Shown: positions 25,819 through 35,192 of the stretch, in pieces
Layout: every line of letters begins with the position of its first letter
Position numbering within the stretch: position 1 is the first letter of the stretch
From: Bradyrhizobium lupini
Lineage (GTDB): Bacteria > Pseudomonadota > Alphaproteobacteria > Rhizobiales > Xanthobacteraceae
Direction: 5' to 3'
Assembly: GCF_040939785.1 (NCBI RefSeq)
Contig: NZ_CP162553.1
Location: forward strand, 2,666,001-2,730,000
Length of the DNA stretch: 64,000 bases
Program-made: the position numbers and the translations under genes
The notes under the pieces: generated by a model
What the model was told of the DNA's origin: nothing
The model's input: the letters and a program-made list of their open reading frames with translations, nothing else
The model's database searches: none

Positions 25819-26354
25819 GCTCGACCCGGCGCCGTGCTCGCAAAGAGGCTCATTGAAGGTACAGCTTCGCTCAGTGTTCCTTCACCGGCGGGCGCAGGGG
25901 AATCTGACGGCTCCGAACAGCACAGTCCAGAGCCACGGACTGGCGCCTCTCCCGAATCGGCTTGCCGTCCAAGCGGAACGAAGTTCTGAACCGCTTCCGA
26001 CAGCAGCGATAGAAAGTTGAGAAAGCTTCCTTGAGAGCTGGAAAGCATCAGCGTCACCACCCATTTCTATCTTTTTGGTTGTTCGAAGATGCCATCCAGC
26101 ATCTTCTAGGACGCCAATCTTAGCAGCCGGCGACCACTCTTCACTTCAGCAGGCACTCCCGCCGCTATCGCGTCGGAGCGCGACCAACCTTGAGGAAACA
26201 TTCGCCATAAAGAAGTTATGGTGGTGCGGCCTCGCCTGCGTTCACCGGCTCGTGCCAACTGTCCGCACTTCATGTGAATGCCCGACATTCCCAAGAGGCT
26301 TCGATTTCGATCGCAAAACCACGAGGCTGAAAAAGAAATGCCAAGCAGCATTGC
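25819..26354. other. intergenic, nothing recognised
   Basis: This stretch lies between the dctA start and the end of the thioredoxin-TPR gene, both on the minus strand. It must contain the dctA promoter. The frames in it have no supported start. Confidence 0.35.
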
Positions 26355-27569
26355 TCACGCTGCCTCCCTTGGCGATCTCGGTTCCGGTTTTTCGAGAGCC
26401 GTGTTTTGCGGGGCTGAACAGCACTCCTCGTAAGAGAGCTTCTCACTCCTGTAGCTCGCCAAAGCCTGGAGAGAGCACTGCACGACGTCCCGTTTCGCTA
26501 GATCCGAGGCAGGCGCTGCATCCAGCCACTTCAGCGCCACCTCGACCAATTCGATCGCGCGGTCCCTCTTACCGGTCTCGTAATAGTACTGAGCGACCGC
26601 CCCGTACGACAGGAACTTCGCGCCGTCGCTGCCTCGGGGTGGATTCGCCGCCAGGATGTGTTCGGAGAGCTCCTTGCCCATGGCAAAGCGCTCCGCATGT
26701 GGAAAATCGGAGTAGTCTTTCGCGGGGTCGAACAGTTGGCGGATCGCGACGCTCATCCAAACCGCGGACTTCTTCTCGATCGCGTCGCGAACTAATTGGC
26801 GCAACACCGGCAGGCCAGCCCCCAGGTTGCGTATCTTGTGAAGCAACAATTCCGCGTGAAGCCCACGGAAGGTGACCTCGTCCCGCATCGCCGCGAGGGC
26901 CTCCTCGATAGCTGAAAGGGCTGCCGGCCAATCCTTTCTCTTCATGGCGGGCTCAAGTCTGGCAAAGATCGGCTCCACCAGAGCTCTCTTCTGCGATAGT
27001 TCACGCTTTCTGCGTCGGCCCGTGTTTATCCTTTCCGCATCCAGCGCTTTGGCCTCATCGCTCGTTGCCCAGGATCCGTTCAGAACTTTTGGCAAGGCAT
27101 GATCGAGCTGCGTCGGATGGCCAATAAAGGCGATGTGGCCGTCATGGTCAACGACGAATGACGTGGGAATCCCGACAGAAAAGCTTGGGTCCAGCCAAAG
27201 CTTGTTCATTTCGCCGGCGTAGTCGAATGCGATCGCGTAGTTCAGATTTGACAAGCTTTTTGTCAACCAGGCGTCCAAGCTGGCTCGCGCTTCATTTTCC
27301 GTCGAAGCTTGTTCGTGAGCCGCGATGCCCACCACCTCAACTCCGTTGTTCGTGTATTTGTCTTGCAGGACCACCAGATTTGGCATCGAGGCGATACATG
27401 GTCCGCACCACGTCGGCCAAAATTCGAGGATATATACCTTCCCACGTTCGAACTTTCTAACGGGCTGGCCGCGTGGCCAGTTCTCCACTTTGATCGAGGG
27501 GGCCCGCGAACCGACGCTCAGCAGGTTCGCCGCACCGACTTGACTTGCGCTCTCAGTCAGACTGGTCAT
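26355..27569 (-). CDS. thioredoxin-like (TlpA-type) protein with helical repeat C-terminus
   Basis: This gene encodes 404 residues. Residues about 15-165 form a TlpA/AhpC-TSA-type thioredoxin domain with the active site WCGPC at 54-58, followed by the cis-proline region VGIPTSFVVDHDG. Residues about 200-385 are helical with TPR-like blocks (KDWPAALSAIEEALAAM, GKRDRAIELVEVALKWL). No signal peptide is visible, so it should act in the cytoplasm unless exported otherwise. A near-perfect sigma54 promoter lies 39 bases upstream, which suggests NifA control and a redox or protein-protection job during nitrogen fixation. Confidence 0.82.
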   Translation of the reverse strand: MTSLTESASQVGAANLLSVGSRAPSIKVENWPRGQPVRKFERGKVYILEFWPTWCGPCIASMPNLVVLQDKYTNNGVEVVGIAAHEQASTENEARASLDAWLTKSLSNLNYAIAFDYAGEMNKLWLDPSFSVGIPTSFVVDHDGHIAFIGHPTQLDHALPKVLNGSWATSDEAKALDAERINTGRRRKRELSQKRALVEPIFARLEPAMKRKDWPAALSAIEEALAAMRDEVTFRGLHAELLLHKIRNLGAGLPVLRQLVRDAIEKKSAVWMSVAIRQLFDPAKDYSDFPHAERFAMGKELSEHILAANPPRGSDGAKFLSYGAVAQYYYETGKRDRAIELVEVALKWLDAAPASDLAKRDVVQCSLQALASYRSEKLSYEECCSAPQNTALEKPEPRSPREAA

Positions 27570-27607
27570 TGCTCAAATTCGCTTTACCTGGGCTCTGCGG
27601 AGAAAAT

Positions 27608-27623
27608 AGCAAGTCGCATGCCA
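27608..27623 (-). promoter_or_regulatory. sigma54 (-24/-12) promoter of the thioredoxin-TPR gene
   Basis: The minus strand reads TGGCATGCGACTTGCT, against the consensus TGGCACG-N4-TTGCW, with the GG-N10-GC spacing exact. The expected transcription start is near 27,596, 27 bases before the ATG. Confidence 0.75.
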
Positions 27624-27663
27624 GCCAGCGCTCATTGAAATTACGCATTTTTTGTATCATTCC

Positions 27664-27697
27664 TGTCGAGCTTGCGACGCATGTCGCATATCCGACC
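27664..27697. promoter_or_regulatory. two near-consensus NifA sites
   Basis: TGT-N10-ACG at 27,664-27,679 and TGT-N10-ACC at 27,682-27,697 each differ by one base from the NifA upstream activator consensus TGT-N10-ACA. They lie about 40-75 bases upstream of the -24 element, closer than usual. They could be weak sites or chance. Confidence 0.4.
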
Positions 27698-28435
27698 AGC
27701 TGCTTGGAGCTTCTCAGGCAATCAGTCGGTCGGAGGTTCTTGACGCGCCTGTTGACCGACGAGGCGGGAAGTCAGGCAGCGCAAGGTCGAGTTCACCACT
27801 CCACGTCCTGATCGGCTTCCAGGATGACCATTCGGCGCTCGGATCACGACGTGAACTGACCTGCTTTGGCCCGTCGACTTGCGCTTGAGTGCGATCTGAA
27901 ATTTCCAATGTAACTTTTTGAGCCAAGGGGGATTGAGGGATAGTTCCTTCCTTTGCCGGCCATTGCTCGAGAATTCACCCCGTCCCGTACTGGACGAGGA
28001 AAGCCCGCCCGAAATCCAGAAGTTGAGCACCTGCTCATTCCGATCGATGGCCGCGTAAACAAAAGCATCCATAGGCGGCCCGCTCCAGGAAGCGCTCAAG
28101 AGCCGCCTGGGCGACGACGCTCTCGCGCATCCGCGGGCGGTCAGCACAATGCTGTCTGGAACTTTGAACCGCTATCTTTCTGGTCCGCGGAGCTTCGCTT
28201 GGGCTCAGCTGCGCGTCCACCTCAGCGTCATTCCGACTTGAGCTCGGTTTTTTGCGGCGCTCGGCGCCAATCTGCATATCCAGCTTGCTTCTCTCTGCGA
28301 AAGCATGATGGAGCTGCTGGCGTCGATCGCGCCGCGCTTTCTCAACCACTTTGCATTCGAAACGTTTCCAACGATCAGGGGCAACACACTGCAACCCATC
28401 GATAAAGGCTGGGCCTTCGAACAGCCTTGGTACTA
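27698..28435. other. no intact gene
   Basis: Several minus-strand frames overlap here, and two neighbouring frames read as alternating protein-like segments (for example DRWKRFECKVVEKARRDRRQ). This suggests a decayed gene, but I cannot identify it. Confidence 0.3.
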
Positions 28436-28624
28436 ATGCGGTGGAAAAACCCTGCACATAGGAGAACTATAAAGCGCATAACTGAACTCGTCGCTGAAAA
28501 AACATCGATAGATAACGAGCTTAAAACGCTCAAGGAGCAGATCACTCAGGAGACTGCGGCACTCAAGAAACCCCGCGCGACGCGCAAGAAGAAAGGGAGG
28601 GAGCTCCAACTGGTGAACCAATGA
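28436..28624 (+). CDS. small basic coiled-coil protein
   Basis: This gene encodes 62 residues (MRWKNPAHRRTIKRITELVA...). A heptad-like helix (ITELVAEKTSIDNELKTLKE) is followed by a lysine/arginine-rich tail. It is one of three short, basic, coiled-coil genes in this block (see also 29,476-29,655 and 33,904-34,089). No strong ribosome binding site is visible. The function is unknown. It lies 40 bases upstream of the zinc-ribbon gene, so the two may be co-transcribed. Confidence 0.4.
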   Translation: MRWKNPAHRRTIKRITELVAEKTSIDNELKTLKEQITQETAALKKPRATRKKKGRELQLVNQ

Positions 28625-28664
28625 GTAAGGTCAACCTTGAAGGATCGGACAAAAGAGGACTGCC

Positions 28665-28898
28665 ATGAGCGACCTTCTCTGGTGTCCCGAATGCCGTCAC
28701 TCTCGCATTAGCGAAGAACGCTCCTGGCTCTTCGTTCAGCGCTGCGAAAGATGCGGAACCGAGTTGGAGGACGATGCGCCGCCTCTCGAAGTCGATTTCA
28801 GAGAAGTCGATTTCGGCTACAATGTCGAAGAAGAAGAAGAGGACGACGGAGAAGCCGAGCGGGACGAAGCTAAGGGCGACGAAGCCGACGCGCAGTAA
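28665..28898 (+). CDS. small zinc-ribbon protein with acidic tail
   Basis: This gene encodes 77 residues. CPECRH near residue 7 and CERCGTE near residue 27 form a four-cysteine zinc ribbon. From about residue 40 onward the protein is strongly acidic (EEEEEDDGEAERDE). The start is supported by GAGGA seven bases upstream of the ATG. A hairpin terminator follows directly. The function is unknown; such proteins may bind nucleic acid through the ribbon or act as small adaptors. Confidence 0.65.
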   Translation: MSDLLWCPECRHSRISEERSWLFVQRCERCGTELEDDAPPLEVDFREVDFGYNVEEEEEDDGEAERDEAKGDEADAQ

Positions 28899-28904
28899 GA
28901 GGAG

Positions 28905-28931
28905 GAGCCGCGCGAATGCGGCTCTATTTTT
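28905..28931 (+). terminator. Rho-independent terminator
   Basis: A perfect seven-base-pair stem GAGCCGC/GCGGCTC with a six-base loop is followed by TATTTTT. It lies six bases after the stop codon of the zinc-ribbon gene and should end that transcript. Confidence 0.85.
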
Positions 28932-29004
28932 GGTGTCACTTGAGTTACGCCACGGATTTAGCGTCTAAGAATATGCAGCATGTCCAGGCGATCACCGGTC
29001 ATGC

Positions 29005-29255
29005 TCATTCGTACCGGCGCTGCCCTGTTTCGGCCTCGTTCGAAGCCAAGCAACGTCGGGCCCATTCGATTTGTGCGTCGGTAGCACCGTGATTACGAGC
29101 GTACATCTCGGCCACCGGTGCCGAATATTTCGCGACGTAGTATCTGACCTCGCTGCATGATACCGCGATGTGGGTCTGTAGTGACGCGAAGCGAAGGCTT
29201 CGGAGCCCAGGGGCATCAGCAGCAACGCAACAATGGCCCCCGCGCGTACAATCAT
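29005..29255 (-). pseudogene. frameshifted small secreted protein
   Basis: The ATG at 29,255 opens a signal peptide (MIVRAGAIVALLLMPLGSEA). After a shift near 29,190 the other frame continues CSEVRYYVAKYSAPVAEMYA and then RNHGATDAQIEWARRCL. Joined, they give an ~80-residue secreted protein whose two cysteines and A-x-x-x-A-R helix match a family of small exported proteins common in Bradyrhizobium. The break is either a real mutation or a sequence error. The function is unknown. Confidence 0.6.
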
Positions 29256-29475
29256 TCCCCCGGCCCCTCTCTACTTCCCACGGAGAGCAGGTCTGAGTCG
29301 CGCACACGACGCAAATTAAGAATCGCGCACTGGTCAAAGCGCCGGGAAACTGTTGCTCCAATGCTTCGGTGTTGCAGATAATGGCTGCAGATGCAGGTGT
29401 TTTGAAGCGGCCTGGACGCGGCTTCGTATCAATGTCGACGCGGGGACGCGCGATCGTTGCATTGAACGGTGGCTA

Positions 29476-29655
29476 TCACCGCCGAAGAACTCTCCTTCTC
29501 CGCGCGGCCTTCGGGATACGCCGACCAAACCTTCTCGCGTTAGCGGCTTGCAGGCGACGCCTGAGCGTCTGCAGTTGCCCGAATAGTGCGATGAGCTCCT
29601 CGACCCGTTCGCGCAGAATAACCGAATAATTGTAAACCTGACCTCGATTACTCAT
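29476..29655 (-). CDS. small basic coiled-coil protein
   Basis: This gene encodes 59 residues. A helix (ILRERVEELIALFGQLQTLR) is followed by arginine-rich blocks (RRRVLRR end). The ATG at 29,655 has GAGG five bases upstream. The layout, M(S/T)N-x(4-5)-Y-x-x-(S/A)V and then a leucine-rich helix with LRxRL, matches the gene at 33,904-34,089, so the two look paralogous. The function is unknown. Confidence 0.45.
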   Translation of the reverse strand: MSNRGQVYNYSVILRERVEELIALFGQLQTLRRRLQAANARRFGRRIPKAARRRRVLRR

Positions 29656-29909
29656 TACTGCCTCGAACAATGACTAAACTATATGCAGGCCGCAACGGGA
29701 AGAGTATGCAATCAGAGGTAGGACCATACAAGCCCCAAAAGACGGTAGCGTGAACTTGGAAGGCCCCAGACACCAGAGGGTTGTCGCTGCGCGTTCCTTT
29801 CGCTTTGTGTTTCGGGTCAGCTCCGTTCGAAGGTTCAGTCGATTGACAGGGCTGCGGGGGCGATGCTGCAATACAAGAACGGGCACACGCGCCGGCACCG
29901 GTGTGGCGG

Positions 29910-30110
29910 TTACTTTCCTACTGATGGGTCTGGTGCTCGCTCAAGAGGCGTGCGAGGCTTGCCCAGCCCCGTGGTCCCGGAGGGAGCCTCGCCACCAGCT
30001 GTGGTGCTCCCAACCCGCTCAAACGTCGTGACGAATGCCGCGAACGCCGCGACTATCACGGCAATCGCGAACAACAGGATCATAGGGTCGGGATTCCGCT
30101 CAGTACTCAT
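29910..30110 (-). CDS. small single-pass membrane protein
   Basis: This gene encodes 66 residues (MSTERNPDPM...) with one transmembrane helix (ILLFAIAVIVAAFAAFVTTF) and a proline/glycine-rich tail. GGAG lies six bases before the ATG at 30,110, which supports translation. No partner is adjacent. The family is not recognised. Confidence 0.45.
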   Translation of the reverse strand: MSTERNPDPMILLFAIAVIVAAFAAFVTTFERVGSTTAGGEAPSGTTGLGKPRTPLERAPDPSVGK

Positions 30111-30649
30111 GAGCAACTCCACTCAGGCGGCCCGGCAGCTGAGCAGCGCCCCAAATAAGCCGCGCATCGCTGCGTATCAGCTTTCGGTCGAGAGCTCCGG
30201 GCCCAGCGGTCTCCAAATTATCACGTGCGCTTACAAACCGCGCAGTTTATTGCAGATTCAAAATATTTGTTGGTCAAACCGGGGCGTTGGTTCAGATGGG
30301 TTAGCGCCCCGAACAAGCGGGTGCTCCCGCGAAGCATCATGCCATGTTGGCTGAGTGTCCTGAGCGCCGTCGGGGCTGAGGAGCGTGGGCAGGTTTGCTG
30401 TCGTAACCCGCCAGGCTGACGCGCTGCTTCGACGGTTATTGAAGCAACTGCGGGTCCTAGATCCGGAGGCGGTACCATCCACCGCCCGCGAGCAGCACCA
30501 CGTTTGCGATTGAGGAAGGCCGCCGATCCGAACGGAAGCTAAATCGAACGAAGGCGTCGTCGGTTCGAGACTGCTTGCCGGCCTGCTGCTCGCCATCCTT
30601 CCGGCGCTCCAATCAAGCCCGGCGACCCAGTCTGACCATGCCGACTTGG
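30111..30649. other. no gene recognised
   Basis: This stretch lies between the small membrane protein gene and the broken secreted-protein gene. The frames have no supported start or motif. Confidence 0.3.
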
Positions 30650-30950
30650 CTACCGTTCGGGATCGTCGAAGCTGCCATACTCCCGCACGATGTACTCCCG
30701 CGTGAAGCGCTCGACCGGGCGCCAGTGCTCGCGAACGACGATTGTCGGAGTCGGGGGCGTCCAGTGGTCCGCGTGGATGACTATTGTCGGAGACGGCGGG
30801 TAGACATAGGGCTGTATGAACACGCCAGCAAACCTCTCCCCTACACGCAATAGCGGCGGAGGCGCCCGTACTGGAGAGCGCAAGAAGGCCGGCAGCGACG
30901 TTAGCGGCTAGAAGAGCGTTCCTGCCCAAAAACCGATTCAGCTCGTTCAT
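30650..30950 (-). pseudogene. frameshifted proline/tyrosine-rich secreted protein
   Basis: An unusually strong ribosome binding site (AGGAAGGAGG, five bases before the ATG at 30,950) starts a signal peptide (NALLAANVAAGLLALSSTGA). Near 30,845 the reading shifts to a frame with RFAGVFIQPYVYPPSPTIVI, then HADHWTPPTPTIVVREHW, rich in P, T, V, H and W. The combined product of ~100 residues would be an exported protein of unknown function. Good translation signals on a broken gene suggest recent inactivation or a base-calling error. Confidence 0.6.
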
Positions 30951-31257
30951 GTTTTCCTCCTTCCTGAGAGCATTTCTTCTTTGCTGCCTCGAAACAAGCC
31001 CCAGCAGAAACCGGCTAGTTTCAAGCTTCCAAGATTAAAACTCACTTGTGTTCGAAGGCAGCGATCAAGTCCCGCAACGACCTGGGATAAGTTCACCCCT
31101 TCCAGCTACTTCGCAACGTGAGCGACTGGGGGCCCTCGTATCGCGCTTGGACAGCCTTTGCGATCCACTGCCGTATTTATTTGCTGATGTGTGCACCGGC
31201 CGTTAAGGGTTGGTTAAATTCCCGGTATAATCATTGGCGATCGCAAGGGACCTGAGC
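30951..31257. other. divergent intergenic region
   Basis: This is the promoter region for the two diverging, both frameshifted, genes. A sigma70-like GGTATAAT lies at about 31,223-31,230, just upstream of the plus-strand gene. Confidence 0.4.
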
Positions 31258-31985
31258 ATGCAATTGCACCATGCGAATACCTTGGCGGAAAGGACCGAGA
31301 CGCTCGCGGATCACGGCAGTGGCGAGGTCGCGACGTCGCCGGTCACCTTCGACCAATCAGATTTCACGACCTCCGATCGAGATGAGATCCTGGCGCTATT
31401 GGCCCCAAGTGGTCAGTCAATACCCACCACATGGCTCGTTCTGGCCGCATTGGCGGGGGGCTTTGGATTGGGCTGGGCTGGTGCGTGGTACGGTCCTGCA
31501 GCTCCTCTCGACCCGACTGCCCAGGTAGAAACGGCCTCGCGTCGCATGCCGGACACAACGGCGGGGGTAAAGCCGAAGGCCTCCGACAGATTGCATCGGG
31601 TTCGCGAACAGCGCCTGCTTTGGGGCAACCCTCGACAGTCGTCGCGAGCGTTGCTCCGAAGCCTCTGGCCAGATGGTCGGACGGGGCCCAGTCCGCGGAG
31701 TTTTCAAGCAGGCGTTCTCCGACCATCCAAGCGGATGTGACTGTGACCGGCTCGATAGAGCCCAGAGCGCCTCTCACACCCTCGCCGGACACAACGCCGA
31801 CGACGATTGAGGGGTGGACCATTCTAGATGTTCGAGGCGGGACGGCGGTTCTCGCTGGTCCTGCTGGCGTTCGGATGGGAATGCGCGGCGACACAGTCCT
31901 CGGCATCGGGCGCATCGACTCTATCGTGCGTTGGGGCAACCGCTGGATAGTGGCGACGGATAGCGGATTGATCACGACGCCATGA
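31258..31985 (+). pseudogene. frameshifted membrane-anchored protein
   Basis: From the ATG at 31,258 (AAGGGA upstream) the frame encodes a soluble N-terminus and one transmembrane helix (TTWLVLAALAGGFGLGWAGA). Near 31,600 the coding signal moves to another frame. That frame ends with EGWTILDVRGGTAVLAGPAG and RMGMRGDTVLGIGRIDSIV, then RWGNRWIVATDSGLI, a compact beta domain. One indel separates the halves; the intact protein would have about 240 residues. The C-terminal domain resembles one found in many Bradyrhizobium proteins of unknown function. Confidence 0.65.
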
Positions 31986-32579
31986 ATGCCGCGCGGATCG
32001 TGCGTTCGTCTACAGCGTATGCGGCGTTTTGAGTTCGTTCCTAGGAGGCCAGTCTTCGTCGCTGGGATTGGTCGGACGACTGTTTTGCTCGTTGAGCCGC
32101 TCCTCCGGTGGAAACCTTCGATCTCGCCGATCGATAGGGAGCCGAGAGCAGCATCAGGAAAAGCGCCCTGGCTGCTTTGTATCTGGCGGCGGCTCTGCTG
32201 GTCTCCCGTCCTGACATCACGGTCGTCTCTTCGCGGGTGCACACGCGCCAAGTCCACCTTCGGCCTCGCCGTTCAAAGGCGATATCAAAGACTTCGAATT
32301 GGTCAGGCATTGCGGTGCACAACAATTCCGGGCAGGTCTAGAATAGTCGAAAGCGCTGACCCAATCCACAAGTGACTGACATGCCCCTCAACGCCCCCAG
32401 CCGGAATTTGCTCGTCTTTGAGGCGTACGAATTGGAGTGGTCGAGGAAAACTGTTTGAAGGCTAAAGGACCGCGGTATAGCATCGGAAAATCCGGCTTTG
32501 ATGAAAGCTTTGGAAGTGCCGCCTCATTGGCGGGTTCATATTCCCGCAGCATGGTACTTCGTCCTTCCGAGATCACAAC
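31986..32579. other. no gene recognised
   Basis: This stretch lies between the frameshifted membrane protein and the NYN gene. No frame is supported. The NYN promoter should be near the right end. Confidence 0.35.
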
Positions 32580-33212
32580 ATGTCGTCTCCCAGCAAGATT
32601 GCGCTCTTCATTGATGGAGCCAATCTCTATGCGACAGCCAAGACGCTCGGCTTCGATATCGATTACAAACGCCTGCTGAGCGAATTTCAGAGCCGCGGTA
32701 CGCTTCTGCGCGCGTTCTACTACACCGCCACTATCGAGGACCAAGAGTTCTCCTCGATCCGTCCGCTGATCGACTGGCTTGATTATAACGGCTACACGGT
32801 CGTCACCAAGCCGACCAAGGAGTTCATTGACGCTGGCGGCCGACGCAAGGTCAAGGGCAACATGGACATTGAGCTCGCGGTCAATGCCATGGAACTCGCC
32901 GCGCATATCGACGAGATGGTGCTGTTCTCCGGTGACGGCGACTTCCGGTCCCTGGTTGAGGTGGTGCAGCGCCACGGCGTTCGGGTCACCGTCATTTCCA
33001 CGATCGCGAGCCAGCCGCCGATGATCGCCGACGAACTGCGCCGCCAAGCCGACGTGTTCACCGATCTTATCGAGCTCCAAGCTAAGATCGGCCGGAATCC
33101 GTCCGAACGCCCAATTGCCCGTGAGCGCGAGTCGCGCTATCGCCCGCAGCAAGTCCCGGAGCGTCAGACCATCGCGGGACCGAAGGGAAATGACAGCCTT
33201 CTTGAGAACTGA
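32580..33212 (+). CDS. NYN-domain protein, LabA/DUF88 family
   Basis: This 210-residue protein has a PIN-like NYN domain at about residues 5-160. Conserved acidic residues appear in FIDGANLYA (D12), KGNMDIELAVNAM and LFSGDGDFRSL. NYN proteins are metal-dependent ribonucleases or RNA-binding relatives. The C-terminal 40 residues are charged and likely disordered. The gene stands alone among decayed genes, although orthologues are usually chromosomal housekeeping genes in Bradyrhizobium, so this could be an island copy. Confidence 0.9.
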   Translation: MSSPSKIALFIDGANLYATAKTLGFDIDYKRLLSEFQSRGTLLRAFYYTATIEDQEFSSIRPLIDWLDYNGYTVVTKPTKEFIDAGGRRKVKGNMDIELAVNAMELAAHIDEMVLFSGDGDFRSLVEVVQRHGVRVTVISTIASQPPMIADELRRQADVFTDLIELQAKIGRNPSERPIARERESRYRPQQVPERQTIAGPKGNDSLLEN

Positions 33213-33615
33213 TTCGGAGCGAAGCCGCTGGTGCATCCAGCCTGGAAGCGATCGCACTTGGTCGTTCGTTGAAGCTGTGTGCCGCCGAATGAGCTTGATG
33301 AATGAGCCCGGCATTTGCGCCGGGCTGATCGCCAGTATGGTTCAGGTGCTGAGCAACGAACGAAGTAGAAAGACCCTTCGTGGTCCGTCGGTTCGGATTC
33401 CGACGTTGCATGCCCACTCGACCCGCTTCGCACGCATGTTGCTGCACCCTTCATTACCTCAAGCTGCGGAATCCGCGCGCGACAATGCCGCATCAAGTGG
33501 CATTCGAAACTGATGTGAAGCCTGAAGCGAAAGTAGTTCCGTTTTGATGCTCTGACGGAACCTAATTGGATGCCATGCAAGGGCAAATTTAGTTATGTCC
33601 GATAATCATGATGAC
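33213..33615. other. no gene; contains a perfect hairpin
   Basis: No coding region is supported downstream of the NYN gene. At 33,305-33,326 there is a perfect eight-base-pair stem (AGCCCGGC/GCCGGGCT) with a six-base loop but no T tract. It may act as a transcript-end hairpin. Confidence 0.45.
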
Positions 33616-33649
33616 TCCACCGCAATAATAAGTCCACCGCAATAATAAA
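33616..33649. repeat. two tandem 17-base repeats
   Basis: TCCACCGCAATAATAAG is followed directly by TCCACCGCAATAATAAA, differing only in the last base. The pair lies 40 bases upstream of the 45-residue gene, in an AT-rich stretch likely to be its promoter region. Confidence 0.8.
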
Positions 33650-33688
33650 AAAATAAGATTGGGGAAAATAGAAGCAGGGAGTTTTGCG

Positions 33689-33826
33689 ATGGAAGCTATG
33701 CGCCGCTTTCGCGCGATGGCGTTGCTATGCCGACAAGCCGCCGCGCGTGATCCCGAGAGAAGCTGGAAGCTGCTCGCAGAGGCAGAGTACTGGGAGCATC
33801 TGGCGGCTACAGCTCTAGCCCACTAA
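33689..33826 (+). CDS. 45-residue conserved small protein
   Basis: This gene encodes 45 residues: MEAMRRFRAMALLCRQAAA..., then SWKLLAEAEYWEHLAATAL. It is a single helical, aromatic-rich protein. A GGGAG ribosome binding site lies just upstream of the ATG. I recognise the motif SWKLLAEAEYWEHLA as typical of very short proteins found in many copies in rhizobial genomes; no function is known. It is too short for most gene finders. Confidence 0.65.
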   Translation: MEAMRRFRAMALLCRQAAARDPERSWKLLAEAEYWEHLAATALAH

Positions 33827-33903
33827 GCGCACGAAGTAGCGATTGCGCAATTGTTCTGTTCTATCGGAAGCTGCTTAATTCAAATCATATTTCGGGGCAG
33901 GTA

Positions 33904-34089
33904 ATGACCAATATTCGCGAGGGCTATAGCTGTGCTGTTGTGCACGCACGCCTCCAAACGCTCATCGCCGAGCTTAGAGAGGTGGAGAAGCTTCGAAATA
34001 GGCTTCGAATCGTAGAGGCGAGAACAATCGGCAGAAGACGGCGGGCCGGAGCGGGCAGCAGAGCAAGAGCCGTTTGGAGACGATGTTAG
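33904..34089 (+). CDS. small basic coiled-coil protein
   Basis: This gene encodes 61 residues. The helix LQTLIAELREVEKLRNRLRI is followed by an arginine/alanine tail. It looks like a paralogue of 29,476-29,655 (see there). The ATG at 33,904 has a fair ribosome binding site (GGCAGG). The function is unknown. Confidence 0.45.
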   Translation: MTNIREGYSCAVVHARLQTLIAELREVEKLRNRLRIVEARTIGRRRRAGAGSRARAVWRRC

Positions 34090-35030
34090 ATGCGCCCGAG
34101 CATTGATCCGCATCAGCTCATGCGCGGCCCGGGCTGGGGCCCTTCTTTGCCTGGTACAGCCCCCGAGTCTACCTTCCCCTCAACAGCGCAACAGCACAAC
34201 TTTCCGAAGCACGCGGCTCGAGCTTAAGACGGAGCCGATACCCAACGCCATTAGCAGCACGCCTATCCAGGACGGCGCCCAGCCGCTTCCCTCAACGTCC
34301 ACCTTTGTGGCGCGCGCGCCGGCCGGCATAGCGGGAGGCACCCCAAGGCAGCGACCGCTTCGATAGCCGCTGGCGCGCCCGCGAGGACCTTCTCCAACTC
34401 GACTTGCCACGGGACGGAATGATCAGGCGTGACCTGGCCGGGCGGAAGATCGGTGACGGTTGCCGCCGGCATCAGGGCCCCTGTACCGAAAACGGATGCG
34501 CGCGCGGGGGCAGCGGATCGCGCTCGTCCCTGTAACGAAAGTGTAAGTGAACCAAAGGCACACAACGGCGAGCGATACAAGATGGCGGGCCTACGGCGTA
34601 AAGAATGAGAAATAGCCGGGCACGGGGAGGGCAATCTCTTCCCAAAATCCTGGCCACCTATTCGCCTCGCCGGTGCAGCGGCAACCGGAGTTTGTGCCCT
34701 CCATCCAGTCACAGATAGCCACGAGACGAGCTTGCCATTTCTACGCTGTCTTGGGCTGCAGCGTCACGGCTGTTGCCCCTACAAGTCGAGAGCAATCGTT
34801 TGGAAGACATCCTGCTACGGGAGACGGTATATTGGGTTCATACGTAAACTGTTTGTGCCCTTCTCTGATTTCGAATTCGACGATCCCCCTCGGCGGGCAA
34901 ATATTGGGCGAAGGATCTGGATCGCCGCCTACTCGCAGAACTACTCGATTGGTCTTTGCGGTGCCCGCCCAAGGAATCCGTGTCCCATCATGGCTCATTT
35001 GCTCCACAGACACATTTTTCGGCTCGTGCC
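34090..35030. other. decayed region
   Basis: Minus-strand fragments in different frames (VPWQVELEKVLAGAPAAIEA around 34,380, and WIGVLLMALGIGSVLSSSRV around 34,230) look like pieces of one small membrane protein broken by frameshifts. A second piece at 34,741-35,013 (IPWAGTAKTNRVVLRVGGDP) could be the mature part of the secreted protein whose signal peptide lies at 35,031-35,192. Neither is identified. Confidence 0.35.
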
Positions 35031-35192
35031 TTAAGAGGGTTTCCCGAAAAAATATCTTTGCCGTTCAAGCAATTTGGGCGCGTCCGCGGACCGGCGAGGT
35101 TGCTCGGCGAGAACCGGCCAGCAGCCAAGTGCGACTAGCGAGAGTAAGATTGCTATGGAAAACGGCTTAACGACAGCATGCCCTCGAAGCAT
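35031..35192 (-). pseudogene. signal-peptide-bearing fragment
   Basis: The ATG at 35,192 has AAGGA seven bases upstream. It opens a clear signal peptide (PFSIAILLSLVALGCWPVLA, cleavage before EQPRRS). The frame stops after 53 residues. The next frame downstream (34,741-35,013) reads as a beta-rich domain, so the gene is probably frameshifted. The function is unknown. Confidence 0.4.
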
